64,000 nt of DNA from Kineosporia babensis (GCF_021129305.1 NZ_JAJOMB010000001.1:620001-684000); one strand, 5' to 3'. Positions 51,339 to 61,089 are shown, numbered from the stretch's first letter. Made by a program: numbers and translations. Notes: a model not told the origin generated them from the sequence alone.

Positions 51339-53767
51339 CGTGCCTCCTCGTACATGTCACCGAGCTGCTGCATCGTGGTGGCGCCGGCCGAGTCCTGGTA
51401 GAACGCCGGGTCAGCGGCCAGCACCGCGGCCTGCACGTCGAGCAGTTCGACCACCCGGTCCCCGACCACGATCGAGCCCAGCAGGGCGTGGTCGTCGATG
51501 TCCGAACGCGAACCGGCCCGCTCGGTGGCGATGTCCATGATCCGCTCGACCGCGAAGCCGACGCTGCGCTCACCGCGGGTGTAGACCACCAGTTGCAGCC
51601 GCTCGGCATCGACCTCCTCGCCGTAGGCGCCGAGCAGGTTGGCCAGCCGGACCAGCGGCATGATGTGGCCCCGGTACTGGACCACCTCGCGGCCGCCGAC
51701 CCGCTCGATCGTGTCGGTCGGGATCTCCTCCAGCCGGGTGACCATGTCCAGCGGGATGGCGGTGCGCCGGCCCCCGGACAGCTCGACCACCAGCACCGGG
51801 TCGATCGAGGTGGTCTCCTCGGTGACCGCCGAGCTGGCTGCCCCGGCCGGATTGGACAGCACGTCGGACTGCCGGGCGATCGCCGTGGCGTCGAGGATCA
51901 GCACCACGCTGCCGTCGCCGTGGATGGTGGCGCCCTGGTACATCGGCAGCGACTTCAGGTGCCGGCCCAGCGGCTTGACCACGATCTCCTGGGTGTCCAG
52001 GACGTCGTCCACGACCAGGCCGAAACGGTGCTGCTCGGCCTGCAGCACGACGATGAAACCGCCGCGGCCGTCGCCGTTCTTGCCGCCGCCGCTGGAGGTG
52101 CCGAACGGCACCAGGCCGAGCTGCTCGTCCAGCTGCACCAGCGGCAGCAGGGCCCCGCGCAGCCGGTAGACCGGGGCACCGGAGATGTGCTCGATGCCGC
52201 CCCGGGCGTGTTCCCCCGAAAGGCGCACCAGCTCCAGCACACTCACCTGCGGCACCGCGTACCGGTGGCCGTAGCAGCCGATGGTCAGGGCCGGGATGAT
52301 CGCCAGGGTCAGCGGGATGCTGAGCCGGAAGGTGGAGCCGGCACCCTTGTTCGAGACGACGTCGACGGAACCGCCGATCGCCTCGATCCGGGTCTTCACC
52401 ACGTCCATCCCGACGCCACGGCCGGAGACGTTGGTGACCTTGGCCGCGGTCGAGAAGCCGGGCAGGAAGATCGACTGGGTGATCTCCCGTGGCGTCATCT
52501 TCTCCAGCCCGGCCTGGGTGACCAGACCGCGCTCGACCGCCTTGGCCCCGACGATGGTGTGGTCGATACCCGCACCGTCGTCGATGATCTCGAGGTGGAC
52601 CAGGCCGGCCTCGTGGTAGGCGCGCAGGGTGAGCGTGCCCTCCGGGTTCTTGCCCTTGGCGGTCCGCACGTCCGGCGGCTCGATGCCGTGGTCGATGGCG
52701 TTACGCACCAGGTGCGTCATCGGGTCCTTGATCGCCTCGAGGACGCTGCGGTCGAGCTCGGTGTCGCGACCTTCCATCTCCAGCTTGACGTTGCGGCCGA
52801 GCTGGCGGGAAAGGTCACGGACGACTCGGGGCAGTTTTGACCAGACCGTGTCGACCGGCTGCATCCGGGTCTTCATGACCTGTTCCTGCAGCTCGCTGGT
52901 GATCAGCGAGAGCCGCTGGGCGGAACGGGCCAGGGCGCTGTCGTTCTGCTCGTCGAGCTCGGAGACCAGCGCGTTGCGGGAGAGCACCAGCTCGCCCACC
53001 ATCGACATCAGCGTGTCCAGCAGGCCGATGTCGACCCGGACGGACGACTCCACCACCGAGCGCTTCTGCTCACCGCCCTCGCCGGGGTCGGCGGGCGGAG
53101 CGGGAGCCGGCTTCGCCGCGGGGGCCTCGGCGGCTGCGGGTTCGGGCTTGGCTTCCGGGACGTTGGTGATCGAGACCTCGGCGGTGACCACCTGGGCACC
53201 GGTCGGGATCTCTTCCGGGTGCCCCTTGGCCGCCTCGGCCAGCTCGTGCGCGGCCTCGATGGCCTGCTCGGCGGCGGCCTGGGCGGCCGCCTCCACCACC
53301 TCTTCGGTGCTGGGGGCCTCGGCTGCGGGCTCGTCCGGGCTGCCGGCCTGGGCCGGGATCAGCGGGGCGGGAGCCGCGGCACCGTCCTCGAGCAGCGCAC
53401 CCAGACGGGTCACCAGCTCGGTGTGGTCGACCTCGCCCTCGGCGCCGGTGGCCTCGATGTTCGACAGCAGGCCACGCACCGCATCGACCATGGCCAGCAG
53501 GGCGCTGGCGCGTTCCTCGTTGAGCTGGATCAGTCCGTCACGCATCCGGCTGAGCAAGTTCTCACCGACGTGGGTGAGCTTCTCCAGCTTGTTGAACGCA
53601 AGGAAACCGCTGGTGCCCTTGATCGTGTGGATGGTGCGGAAGATGCTTCCCAGCAGATCACGCGAGGTCGGGTCCTGCTCGAGCGCGAGCAGGTCGGTGT
53701 CGAGCTGGTCGAGGTTTTCGTGTGACTCGACCAGGAACTCGGCAACGATCTCGTCGATCGCCTCCAT
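51335..53767 (-). CDS. cheA: Chemotaxis histidine kinase CheA with two CheW-like domains
   Basis: First gene of the chemotaxis operon. The ATG at 53767 is supported by AAGGAGA. The 810-aa protein has an HPt domain (phospho-His47 in FRTIHTIKGTSGFL), then an Ala/Pro/Glu linker (~130-245) where the CheY-binding P2 domain would be expected. It then has the dimerisation domain (VDIGLLDTLMSMVGELVLSRN), HATPase (LVRNAIDHGIE, IDDGAGIDH, GRGVGMDVV), a CheW-like domain (~490-640) and a second CheW-like domain near the C-terminus (~650-790). A FliA-type promoter lies 46-72 nt upstream. Confidence 0.96.
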   Translation of the reverse strand: MEAIDEIVAEFLVESHENLDQLDTDLLALEQDPTSRDLLGSIFRTIHTIKGTSGFLAFNKLEKLTHVGENLLSRMRDGLIQLNEERASALLAMVDAVRGLLSNIEATGAEGEVDHTELVTRLGALLEDGAAAPAPLIPAQAGSPDEPAAEAPSTEEVVEAAAQAAAEQAIEAAHELAEAAKGHPEEIPTGAQVVTAEVSITNVPEAKPEPAAAEAPAAKPAPAPPADPGEGGEQKRSVVESSVRVDIGLLDTLMSMVGELVLSRNALVSELDEQNDSALARSAQRLSLITSELQEQVMKTRMQPVDTVWSKLPRVVRDLSRQLGRNVKLEMEGRDTELDRSVLEAIKDPMTHLVRNAIDHGIEPPDVRTAKGKNPEGTLTLRAYHEAGLVHLEIIDDGAGIDHTIVGAKAVERGLVTQAGLEKMTPREITQSIFLPGFSTAAKVTNVSGRGVGMDVVKTRIEAIGGSVDVVSNKGAGSTFRLSIPLTLAIIPALTIGCYGHRYAVPQVSVLELVRLSGEHARGGIEHISGAPVYRLRGALLPLVQLDEQLGLVPFGTSSGGGKNGDGRGGFIVVLQAEQHRFGLVVDDVLDTQEIVVKPLGRHLKSLPMYQGATIHGDGSVVLILDATAIARQSDVLSNPAGAASSAVTEETTSIDPVLVVELSGGRRTAIPLDMVTRLEEIPTDTIERVGGREVVQYRGHIMPLVRLANLLGAYGEEVDAERLQLVVYTRGERSVGFAVERIMDIATERAGSRSDIDDHALLGSIVVGDRVVELLDVQAAVLAADPAFYQDSAGATTMQQLGDMYEEAR

Positions 53768-53812
53768 CGACTCTCCTTCAAGAACAACCACGGGGTCCGG
53801 ACGTTGGCTTTT

Positions 53813-53839
53813 CCATCGGCATCCCGGGTTCACTCTTGA
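53813..53839 (-). promoter_or_regulatory. Putative FliA-type promoter for the chemotaxis operon
   Basis: On the minus strand: TCAA (complement of 53836-53839), N15, GCCGATGG (complement of 53813-53820). It is identical in both boxes and spacing to the flagellin promoter. The predicted start is near 53806, giving a ~40-nt leader with a good ribosome-binding site. Confidence 0.75.
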
Positions 53840-53867
53840 GGAGGCCCACGGGGGATGCCGGTCTCTC

Positions 53868-53926
53868 GGGCTCTGGCTGTCGGTTCTTGGGCTCTGGTTG
53901 GCGGTTCTTGGGCTCTGGCTGTCGGG
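53868..53926. repeat. Three 21-bp direct repeats upstream of the cheA promoter
   Basis: Two full and one partial copy of a 21-bp unit (GGGCTCTGG(C/T)TG... on the plus strand) lie between the protease stop and the cheA promoter. The 21-bp spacing equals two DNA turns, putting equivalent bases on one face. Confidence 0.7.
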
Positions 53927-53930
53927 CCGG

Positions 53931-54893
53931 CTAGTTGAGGTCGATCAGGCTGACGTAGCTGGGGATCTTGATGCAGCCGGACTTCTTGCCCACCTTGGCC
54001 AGGCCGGCCCGGTCACCCTTGGCGAAGCCGCTGGGCGAGGAGTCGGTGAGCGTCGGGTACATCTGCGAGCGGCGGCTGCCGGCGTGGTTCAGGCCGCTGG
54101 CGTGGCCGAGCTCGTGCAGGATCACGTTGCTCTGCCGCTTGCCCGTCCCGAAGCCGGTCTTCAGCTTCTGGATCGCCTTGGCCTCGAGCACCACGTAACC
54201 GCGCATCACCGCGGCGCCCTCGCCCTGGCTGCCGTACCAGGTGGACCACAGCACCCCGCCGTAGCCGAGGCTCATGTCGGTCATCGGGAAGTCGGTGCGC
54301 TTCTTGTTCACCGCGGCCACCACGATCTCGGCGGGCTGCCAGGACAGGTTGTCCTGCCGCGGCACGAAACCGGTGGTGCCCTGGTAGCGGTAGGTCATCC
54401 CGGTGGCGGCGCTGAGCTTCTTGAACGAGGTCTTGATGGTCCGCAGCATGGCCGCCCGCTTGTGCTTGGGCAGACCGCTGAGGTTGACCTGGTACGTGAT
54501 CGCCCGCTGGCACGGGTTCCAGCGCGCGTTGACCGTCTTGCCGCTGTTCAGGCGCACTTTCATCAGCGCGTACGAGCTGGGCCGGGAGATCGTGCGGCTG
54601 GAGCCGCTGACCGACTGGCTGGCCCGGCCGGACGCACCGAACGAAGGCCCGATCCCCAGGTTCAGTGGGTCGCTCAGGCTCAGCGGGCTGCTCAGCGGCG
54701 GGGTGTCCTTACCGGCGCCGTTCCTGATCTTCAGCTGCGAGGACGCGGACTTGGAAAGGCTCTTGGAGGAGGAGCCCTGGTCCATGCGCTCGGCCGCCAG
54801 CTGCGCGGCGACCATGGCGATCACAGCAACGATGGCGGCGATGGTCAGGCCCAGCCAGGACCCTGCGCGTCGACGGTGTGCACCGGTGGCCAA
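53931..54893 (-). CDS. Secreted matrixin-like zinc metalloprotease
   Basis: Predicted extracellular protease of 320 aa. The N-terminus has a basic stretch (HRRRAG) and a hydrophobic signal/anchor (SWLGLTIAAIVAVIAMVAAQLAA, residues ~12-34). A variable region precedes the catalytic domain (~150-300), with the extended zinc site HELGHASGLNH at residues 260-270 and a downstream Met in SQMYPTL, as in metzincins. It lies upstream of cheA in the same direction, but a promoter and repeats intervene, so it is probably a separate unit. Its substrate is unknown; a role in surface-protein or spore-wall turnover would be guesswork. Confidence 0.88.
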   Translation of the reverse strand: MATGAHRRRAGSWLGLTIAAIVAVIAMVAAQLAAERMDQGSSSKSLSKSASSQLKIRNGAGKDTPPLSSPLSLSDPLNLGIGPSFGASGRASQSVSGSSRTISRPSSYALMKVRLNSGKTVNARWNPCQRAITYQVNLSGLPKHKRAAMLRTIKTSFKKLSAATGMTYRYQGTTGFVPRQDNLSWQPAEIVVAAVNKKRTDFPMTDMSLGYGGVLWSTWYGSQGEGAAVMRGYVVLEAKAIQKLKTGFGTGKRQSNVILHELGHASGLNHAGSRRSQMYPTLTDSSPSGFAKGDRAGLAKVGKKSGCIKIPSYVSLIDLN

Positions 54894-55682
54894 ACCGCAT
54901 CCCTCATTCCCTCAAGCCACCTGCAAGGCCGGTTCTTCGCCAGGACCTGCGGGGGCTGCCGTCCGGGTGACGTGGTCACCACCCGTGACTTGAGGTTCGC
55001 TGACGCACGGTGTCGAGGGGGACCTGCCGATCGGGTGAAGGCCCTTGCTGCAGGGGGCGATTCAATGACGGACGGTTCTGGTCACCGTCTCGTTCGGCCG
55101 CCGACAGAAGGGGAAGTTGAGGGACGATAAGGACTTTGGGACTGCGCCGAGGGCATGAAGGTGACCCAGCGTGGCTAACTCAGCGCCGATCTTGAAGTCT
55201 CGACCCATTCGGAGCAGTGACAACCCGGAACTGACTACAAGTAACCATCGCACCCACCAAACACTGCACTCCCACCCACGCCCTCCACCACCCCCTCCCG
55301 CTCACATCACCAACCTCACCCACCACCTCTTTCCACCAACTCCCCCGCTCGCCCCCACCGACCTTTCCCACCAACCCCTCCGACCCACCATTCCCACTCG
55401 CCTCACCCACCAACCCTTCCCGCCCACATCACCCACCGCCCCTTTCCACCAACTCCCCCGCTCACCCCCACCGACTTTTCCCACCAACCCCTCCGAACCA
55501 CTCACCTCACCCGCCGCCCCTTCCCTACACGGCTCCCCATCAACCCCTCCCATCTGCCTCTCGTACTCACTTCCCACCGACATCCCCGCCCGCCTTGTCC
55601 CCACGCACCCACCCCGCCCCACCGAGCCGCCCGTCGAGTCCGCCGGTAGAGCTCGCGTCCCATTTTGTCGGTGGTGAGGCAT
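54894..55682. other. Gene-free region with a C-rich tract
   Basis: No convincing gene. Bases about 55240-55625 are strongly C-rich with few G (CCCACC/CCACCAAC/CCCCC patterns) and contain a 55-bp direct repeat. The rest is ordinary intergenic DNA, presumably with the protease promoter at the left end and the HNH gene promoter at the right end. Confidence 0.6.
55329..55496. repeat. 55-bp direct repeat pair inside the C-rich tract
   Basis: Copies at 55329-55383 and 55442-55496 differ at two positions only. They begin CTTTCCACCAACTCCCCCGC and end CCCCTCCGA. The strong strand asymmetry (C/A on the plus strand) is unlike the flanking genes. Confidence 0.85.
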
Positions 55683-57671
55683 ATGATGGTTTCGTCGGTG
55701 GGAGAGCCACCGATCCTGTTGGGGGACGGGGTGATTCGCGTGGGAGACCTGGCCGAAGGGCGTCTGCACCGGCGCACGCCACAAGAGCTGGCAGCGCTGG
55801 CCGAGTGGTTGCTGGACGAATTGGATCCGGCGGTGTTCTCATCCGAATCCCCGGCTGCTGACGCTGATGTACTGGTAGAACTAGCTATTCAGCAGGAGTG
55901 GATGATCCGCTCGATCCAGGCCCAGCGAGTCAGGACGCTGGCGCAGGCAGTCAAAGTGATGCCCCCAGCCCGCCGCTTCGCCCGAAAGTCCAGCGGCAGT
56001 GGCCAGGGCAGGCATCCTGACCGAACTGCGGATACCGACCAGGCTGCAGACTCCAACCAGCCTGCGGGCCCTGAGCAAGATGTCGACTCCGCCACCCGGA
56101 TCTCTCCGCTGCGGCTGATCTCGGCCCGGGTGGCGCCCGAGGTGAATTGCCATCCCCGGAGCACCACCACGCTGCTGGAACATGCCCGGGGCTTGGTCGA
56201 GGATCTGCCCACGATCATGAACCTCTTCGGCCAGGCGCGACTGGACCAGGCCCGGGCGGTCCTGATCACCAAGATGCTGCACCAGGCCACCGAGAAGATC
56301 GATGACTTCGAACCCGGCAGCAATCGGTGGGTGATGACCGAGACGATGATCGCCAGCCAGGCCCCCGGCCTCACCGCCCTGGAACTGGAAAGGCTGATCA
56401 ACCGGCTCCTGCTCGAACTGCAGCCGGACGCCGGCGTACCGGCTCACGAAGAGGCCCGCCGCAGCCGTCACGTGCAGTTCGAGGCTCTGGACGATGGCAT
56501 GGCTCTGATCAGCGCCATGGTCCCGGCCGACATCGCGCAATTGCTGCACGGCTTTCTTGACGCCGTTGCGGACGCCGAACGTGACAGTGCCCGGGCGGCG
56601 GGCAATGTCGATCCCCGCACGCATGATCAGCGCTGTGCCGATGCACTGGCCTCGCTGGTCCAGGCCGTAACCAACGGCATGCGTATTCCGCTGGCTACCG
56701 ACTCGGAAACCGGCGAGAGCGCTACGTCAGAACGACCTCCGGCAGCCGACCAGCCAAATCCGACGGTTCCGCCCGCCGAGGTGGTTCAGGCGTGGAGGCA
56801 GATCCTGTCCATGAACGGTGGCCGCAGCCGCAAGACTCTCCTCAACGTCACGATCACCGATGCCACTCTGCTCGGCCTGGACAACACCCCCGGCCTCCTC
56901 GAAGGCCATGGCCCGGTTGCGGCCAGCCTGGCGCGCCGTCTGGGCATCAAGCCCGCTCAGGTCAACCTGATTGTCCTGCCCGATGCCTGCACTCATCCTC
57001 CGGCACACAACTCGGACCAGGCCGAGAAGGCACGTCGGAGATCCCCGTCAGAAGCGCCCTGCCCGGCCGGTCTGGATCACACCCTGCCTGGAGTCAATCG
57101 CTACCGGCCCGGGAGAGCTCTCACCGCCATGCTCACCGCTCTCTACCCGACCTGCGTGTTTCCTGGCTGCTCCACCCCGGCCGCACGCTGCGACCTAGAT
57201 CATCTCAAACCCTTTGACCAGGGCGGCGTTACCTGTCCCTGCAATATGCGCCCGTGCTGTCGCAGCCATCATCGCTTGAAGACGTTTGGAAGCTGGAGTG
57301 CCCGAGCCTCCGGGCCGGACGAGCCCTATCCATTTGGCTCGACGGTCTGGACGGCACCCAACGGGAGCCAGCACCACACGCCGTCACCTTGTCTACCGGG
57401 TATGCCTGGCTGGGCACTCTCCTCCGTACCCTCCGACCCCGCACCTTCACCACTGTCCAGAGTCGATCTCATGCCTGCCGAGGAACGCACCGTCCGACGC
57501 ACCCGCAAGTGGCAGAGCGGCCTGGACTGGTGGACGAGCTACAAGACGAAGATGCGTCAACAAGCCGAACAGCGGGCCCGGGAAAACCCGCCACCACTGC
57601 CCAGGCCCCGTCATGCACCTTGGGGCGAAGGAAGAGGACGAGTTCCCGGCCTGGGCGAACCGCCGTTCTGA
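55683..57671 (+). CDS. DUF222 and HNH-endonuclease domain protein
   Basis: A member of the abundant actinobacterial DUF222-HNH family (function uncertain, sometimes within mobile DNA). The ATG at 55683 (or the adjacent 55686) follows GGTGAGG; a GTG at 55665 is less likely. The 662-aa protein has a helical DUF222 domain (residues ~60-440) and an HNH domain (~480-535; CVFPGCSTPAARCDLDHLKP, CNMRPCCRSHHRLKT), followed by a Pro/Arg-rich tail. The metal-binding cysteines and HNH histidines are intact. A hairpin terminator follows. Confidence 0.9.
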   Translation: MMVSSVGEPPILLGDGVIRVGDLAEGRLHRRTPQELAALAEWLLDELDPAVFSSESPAADADVLVELAIQQEWMIRSIQAQRVRTLAQAVKVMPPARRFARKSSGSGQGRHPDRTADTDQAADSNQPAGPEQDVDSATRISPLRLISARVAPEVNCHPRSTTTLLEHARGLVEDLPTIMNLFGQARLDQARAVLITKMLHQATEKIDDFEPGSNRWVMTETMIASQAPGLTALELERLINRLLLELQPDAGVPAHEEARRSRHVQFEALDDGMALISAMVPADIAQLLHGFLDAVADAERDSARAAGNVDPRTHDQRCADALASLVQAVTNGMRIPLATDSETGESATSERPPAADQPNPTVPPAEVVQAWRQILSMNGGRSRKTLLNVTITDATLLGLDNTPGLLEGHGPVAASLARRLGIKPAQVNLIVLPDACTHPPAHNSDQAEKARRRSPSEAPCPAGLDHTLPGVNRYRPGRALTAMLTALYPTCVFPGCSTPAARCDLDHLKPFDQGGVTCPCNMRPCCRSHHRLKTFGSWSARASGPDEPYPFGSTVWTAPNGSQHHTPSPCLPGMPGWALSSVPSDPAPSPLSRVDLMPAEERTVRRTRKWQSGLDWWTSYKTKMRQQAEQRARENPPPLPRPRHAPWGEGRGRVPGLGEPPF

Positions 57672-57729
57672 ACTGATCGTACGGAGACTTGCTGTGGAGA
57701 GCCGTTGCTGGGAAGCACCGAGACATGGC

Positions 57730-57765
57730 GAAGGGCCGACACCCCTTCTGGGATGCCGGCCCTTC
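57730..57765. terminator. Bidirectional terminator between the HNH gene and the surface-protein gene
   Basis: GAAGGGCCG and CGGCCCTTC arms continue as a near-perfect stem (57730-57744 with 57750-57765). It lies between convergent genes and can serve both. Confidence 0.7.
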
Positions 57766-57858
57766 GCCGGTGCAACACCTTTCGGTGCCATACCTTTCGG
57801 CGTGAGAGCTTGCTCAAGCCTTCCGGTTCAGGATTTCAGCGGGCCATCGGCCCACCGA

Positions 57859-60800
57859 TCACTTCACCTTGAGCTTGACCACCTTGCTCTTGCCCATCGT
57901 GGTCCCGGGCGCCTTGTAGGTCACGTAGAAGGAGCGCGTGCCCTTGGCCACCTTCACCGTCACCTTGGCGACCCCGGTGCTGCTCGAGGTGACCTTCTTG
58001 ACCAGCGGGTCCTTGCTGCCGGCCACGTCACGGTAGAAGTTCAGCGGCGCCTTGACGTTCGGGTCACCGTTGGCCGACAGCTGCACCCGGCCCTTGCCCA
58101 GCGCCTTGGCGCTCAGGCTGACCTTCGACCAGACCTCGGTCAGGGTGGACGGGCTGCTCATTCCGTTGGAACGGACGAGGAACCGGGTCGACTTGTCGAC
58201 CTTGATCGCCATGCCCCACTCGCCCTCGGCGTCAGTCTCCACGGTCTCGGCCAGACCGTAGGACTTCTCGCCCGACTCCTTGGCGTAGACATCGACCGAG
58301 GAGTTGGGCAGGAACGTACCGGAGAGCTTCGCCGTCCCACCGGAGCCGCCGGCCGTGACGTTGGCCGTCGAGCTGATCGTCAGCTTCTTGGCCGCGATCG
58401 AGATCGTGCTGTCCGCGGTGTCCTTCGACGCAGGAGCCGTGAAGCCAGCTGCGACGAGGGTTGCGTTCGGCGTCAGAGTGGCCGGGTTGTTGTTGATCTC
58501 AGCGGTGAGCTTGACGTCACCGCTGGAGTTCGTGCCAGTGACGAAGGTCGTGCTGAACACACCGGCCGAGTTGGTCGTGACCTGAGCAGCGCCCAGAGCC
58601 CCCACCGTGGCCGGGTCACCCGTCAGGTTGACAACAGCCGACGGGACCGGGTTTCCGAAGATGTCCATGACCTTGCCGGTGACGATCAGGGTCGACCCGG
58701 GGGCGCCAGACACGTCGTTCACACTCACTTCCCAGCCGGCAGCCGCAGCCGGCGGGTTGACGGTGACCGTGGTGTCCTGCGTGGTGCTGCCCGAGGTGGC
58801 CGAGACCTTGAGGTCCCCGGACTTGCTGAAGTACACGTAGGCGCCAGAGATGACACCGGACGCGTCGCTCACCACGTCGAGGGTCTTGACCAGCTTGTCC
58901 GAACCGACGCCCGGCGTAGCGGTCTTGGAGAACCACACGCCCTCGTCACCCTTGAGAGTGACTGCCTTGTAGGCCAGGACGGCGTTCGCCGCGTCGTAGA
59001 CCGTGCCGGTGACGGCGCCCGTCGTGTTACCGAACGGCGGCGTACCCGTGTTGGCCTGCGCCGGAACCGGGGCCGCATTGCCCAGGAGACCAACGCTCTT
59101 GGCACCGGCAGCCGGAGCCGTCAGCGTGATCTTCGAGACGGCGGCCGCGCTCGCCCAGCGGATGGTGCCGCCCGCGGAGCTCGCATCCGGAATAGTGCCG
59201 TACACGAAGTCGAACGTGGTGGTGTCGCCAACGGCCGGAGCCGGCGTGGTCGGCGCCGTGTAGGTGTAGCTGAAGGTGCCGGTGCTGCTCAGCGGCGCGA
59301 AGCCGGCCTGAGTACCGTCCGGAACCTGCACCGTCACCTGGGTCGAGTCGCTGCTGCCGGGAACGAAGGCCCCACCGAACTGGTCCTTGATTTCACCCTT
59401 GAGCACAACCGTTGTTGTGCCAACTGTCGGTGTGAGTTCGGCTGAGGTGCTTGTGGTGTCGATCGTGGTGGCCGCGGCCGCAGCGTATGTCGTGGTCAGC
59501 TGGGTAGCGTTGACACTATTAGAAGAGGCCGCCACGGTGTAGCTGCCTGCGGACGGATCGCTCGACGTAACCTTGAGTGTGGCCACACCCTTTGAATCGG
59601 TCGTGGCGGTGTAGGCCTTGCTGGTTGTCGTCGCCGCGCCAGCAGTGCCGTCAGCAGTCAGCTTGGCGACGTTGGCGTCGGTGCCACCCAGCGTAAAGGT
59701 GACCTTGGCTCCAGCCACTGGCAGAGCCGCCGGCGTCGGTCCGTCCTTAGCGGTAACAGTGTACTCAACGGTGTTTGTCCCGGCCTTCACTGCCACCGCC
59801 GAGCCGGTGACCTTCACCTTGCCGTCCACGGCAGGCGCTGCCAGGGCGAGTGCGGCCACCGTGCTGGCCGTCACCGTGACCGTTTTCGCCGTACTGGCGG
59901 GGTAAGCTGCGGAGCTCGCTGGCGCCGTGGCCGCAAGGTCGCCCTTCACCGTGACCGAGCCCGCTCCAGTCGGCGTGCCCACCGCGTACGTCATCTTGTT
60001 GGTGGTCGTGGAGTAGTCGGGGTGGACGCCCGACGCTGCCGCGATTCCGGTGGTACCAGTCTGAGCTACATCGAGCCAGGTCAGATCCTTGAGCCGACCA
60101 GCGAGACCGGTGGCCACTCCACCTCGGGCATCCGACATGGAAAGGGTCTTGTTGTAGGTGATCTCCGCCGGGATGGCATCACCGGCCGAGGCCGGAGAGG
60201 TCGCCGCAATGACCGGGTCGACGTCGTCGCTGGTGCTCGTTGTGGTGCCGGTGCCGCCCGTGTCGAAGACATTCAGGGTGACCACGGCCGAAGTCCGCTC
60301 GTCGGCCGAGTCGTACACCGAGTTCGCGTTGATGTCCTGGAAGAGCCGGAGCTTGTAGGTACCCGGCACGTCACCGGTTACGTACAGGTTGTCGGTCTGG
60401 GCGACCGTAGCCAGGGAAGCGGCTGCAGCGCCGGGGGTGCTACTCCCCGGAGTAGACGTGGCTGACGTGAGTGTGACATCGACGCTTCCCGCGTCCTTCA
60501 GCGTGTTCGCAACCTGAGTGATCGGACCGACATTCGTCCCCGAGAGCGAGCCACCGTAGGTGATCGTGTAGACCTGCCCTGACAGCGCGACAGTCACATC
60601 GTTGCCATCTCCCACGACGGCGTTCAGCGCAGCTGCGAGTGCGGTGTCTGTATAGGTGGTAATCGATGCTGTACTAACACCGTCAACCGACACTGTATAG
60701 GCACCCGTGGTAGGCGTGGCGCTGCGGGTCAGTGTCTGTACTTCGCTGACGTTCACGGCCGCACCGACTTGAGTAAAGCCGGTCGAGGCAGCGGCGTTGC

Positions 60801-61089
60801 TCGCCGCCTTCTGGTACGAAACGTGACCACCAGTTGGAGCGCTGTCGACCGCCAGCACCATGTTGGTCAGTGATGTCTCTTGGATCTTCATCGCGTAGGC
60901 CGCGTTCGCTGCCGCGGCCGAAGCAGATCCGAAGTTGCCGACGCCGATCGATGTCGCGCCGCTGTTGAGTCCGATCTCCGTGCCTGCCGCGAAGGCCGGC
61001 GAGGCAAGGACACTAAAACCGGCGGAGCAGAGGGCGGTCACGCCCAGCGCGGCGATCGGGATCCGCGCCTTTTTGCTGTTGAGGTTCAT
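57859..61089 (-). CDS. Large secreted Ig-like surface protein
   Basis: The ATG at 61089 follows AAGGAA. The 1076-aa product has a Sec signal peptide (ARIPIAALGVTALCSAGFSVLASPAFAA, residues ~8-35). About 1000 residues of Ala/Thr/Val/Gly/Ser-rich beta sequence follow, with bacterial Ig-like segments (for example KVTFTLGGTDANVAKLTADG and TLKVTSSDPSAGSYTVAAS). The C-terminal module (YGLAETVETDAEGEWGMAIKV to KSKVVKLKVK) is beta-rich. No sortase signal or terminal membrane helix is present, so it is secreted or held non-covalently, as in an S-layer or fibre protein. The exact role is unknown. Confidence 0.85.
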   Translation of the reverse strand: MNLNSKKARIPIAALGVTALCSAGFSVLASPAFAAGTEIGLNSGATSIGVGNFGSASAAAANAAYAMKIQETSLTNMVLAVDSAPTGGHVSYQKAASNAAASTGFTQVGAAVNVSEVQTLTRSATPTTGAYTVSVDGVSTASITTYTDTALAAALNAVVGDGNDVTVALSGQVYTITYGGSLSGTNVGPITQVANTLKDAGSVDVTLTSATSTPGSSTPGAAAASLATVAQTDNLYVTGDVPGTYKLRLFQDINANSVYDSADERTSAVVTLNVFDTGGTGTTTSTSDDVDPVIAATSPASAGDAIPAEITYNKTLSMSDARGGVATGLAGRLKDLTWLDVAQTGTTGIAAASGVHPDYSTTTNKMTYAVGTPTGAGSVTVKGDLAATAPASSAAYPASTAKTVTVTASTVAALALAAPAVDGKVKVTGSAVAVKAGTNTVEYTVTAKDGPTPAALPVAGAKVTFTLGGTDANVAKLTADGTAGAATTTSKAYTATTDSKGVATLKVTSSDPSAGSYTVAASSNSVNATQLTTTYAAAAATTIDTTSTSAELTPTVGTTTVVLKGEIKDQFGGAFVPGSSDSTQVTVQVPDGTQAGFAPLSSTGTFSYTYTAPTTPAPAVGDTTTFDFVYGTIPDASSAGGTIRWASAAAVSKITLTAPAAGAKSVGLLGNAAPVPAQANTGTPPFGNTTGAVTGTVYDAANAVLAYKAVTLKGDEGVWFSKTATPGVGSDKLVKTLDVVSDASGVISGAYVYFSKSGDLKVSATSGSTTQDTTVTVNPPAAAAGWEVSVNDVSGAPGSTLIVTGKVMDIFGNPVPSAVVNLTGDPATVGALGAAQVTTNSAGVFSTTFVTGTNSSGDVKLTAEINNNPATLTPNATLVAAGFTAPASKDTADSTISIAAKKLTISSTANVTAGGSGGTAKLSGTFLPNSSVDVYAKESGEKSYGLAETVETDAEGEWGMAIKVDKSTRFLVRSNGMSSPSTLTEVWSKVSLSAKALGKGRVQLSANGDPNVKAPLNFYRDVAGSKDPLVKKVTSSSTGVAKVTVKVAKGTRSFYVTYKAPGTTMGKSKVVKLKVK

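Noticed and set aside
55240-55640. Possible CRISPR array or a coding gene in the C-rich tract
   Set aside because: There are no regular repeat-spacer units, only one 55-bp repeat pair; frames here are Pro/Thr/His-rich without ribosome-binding sites.
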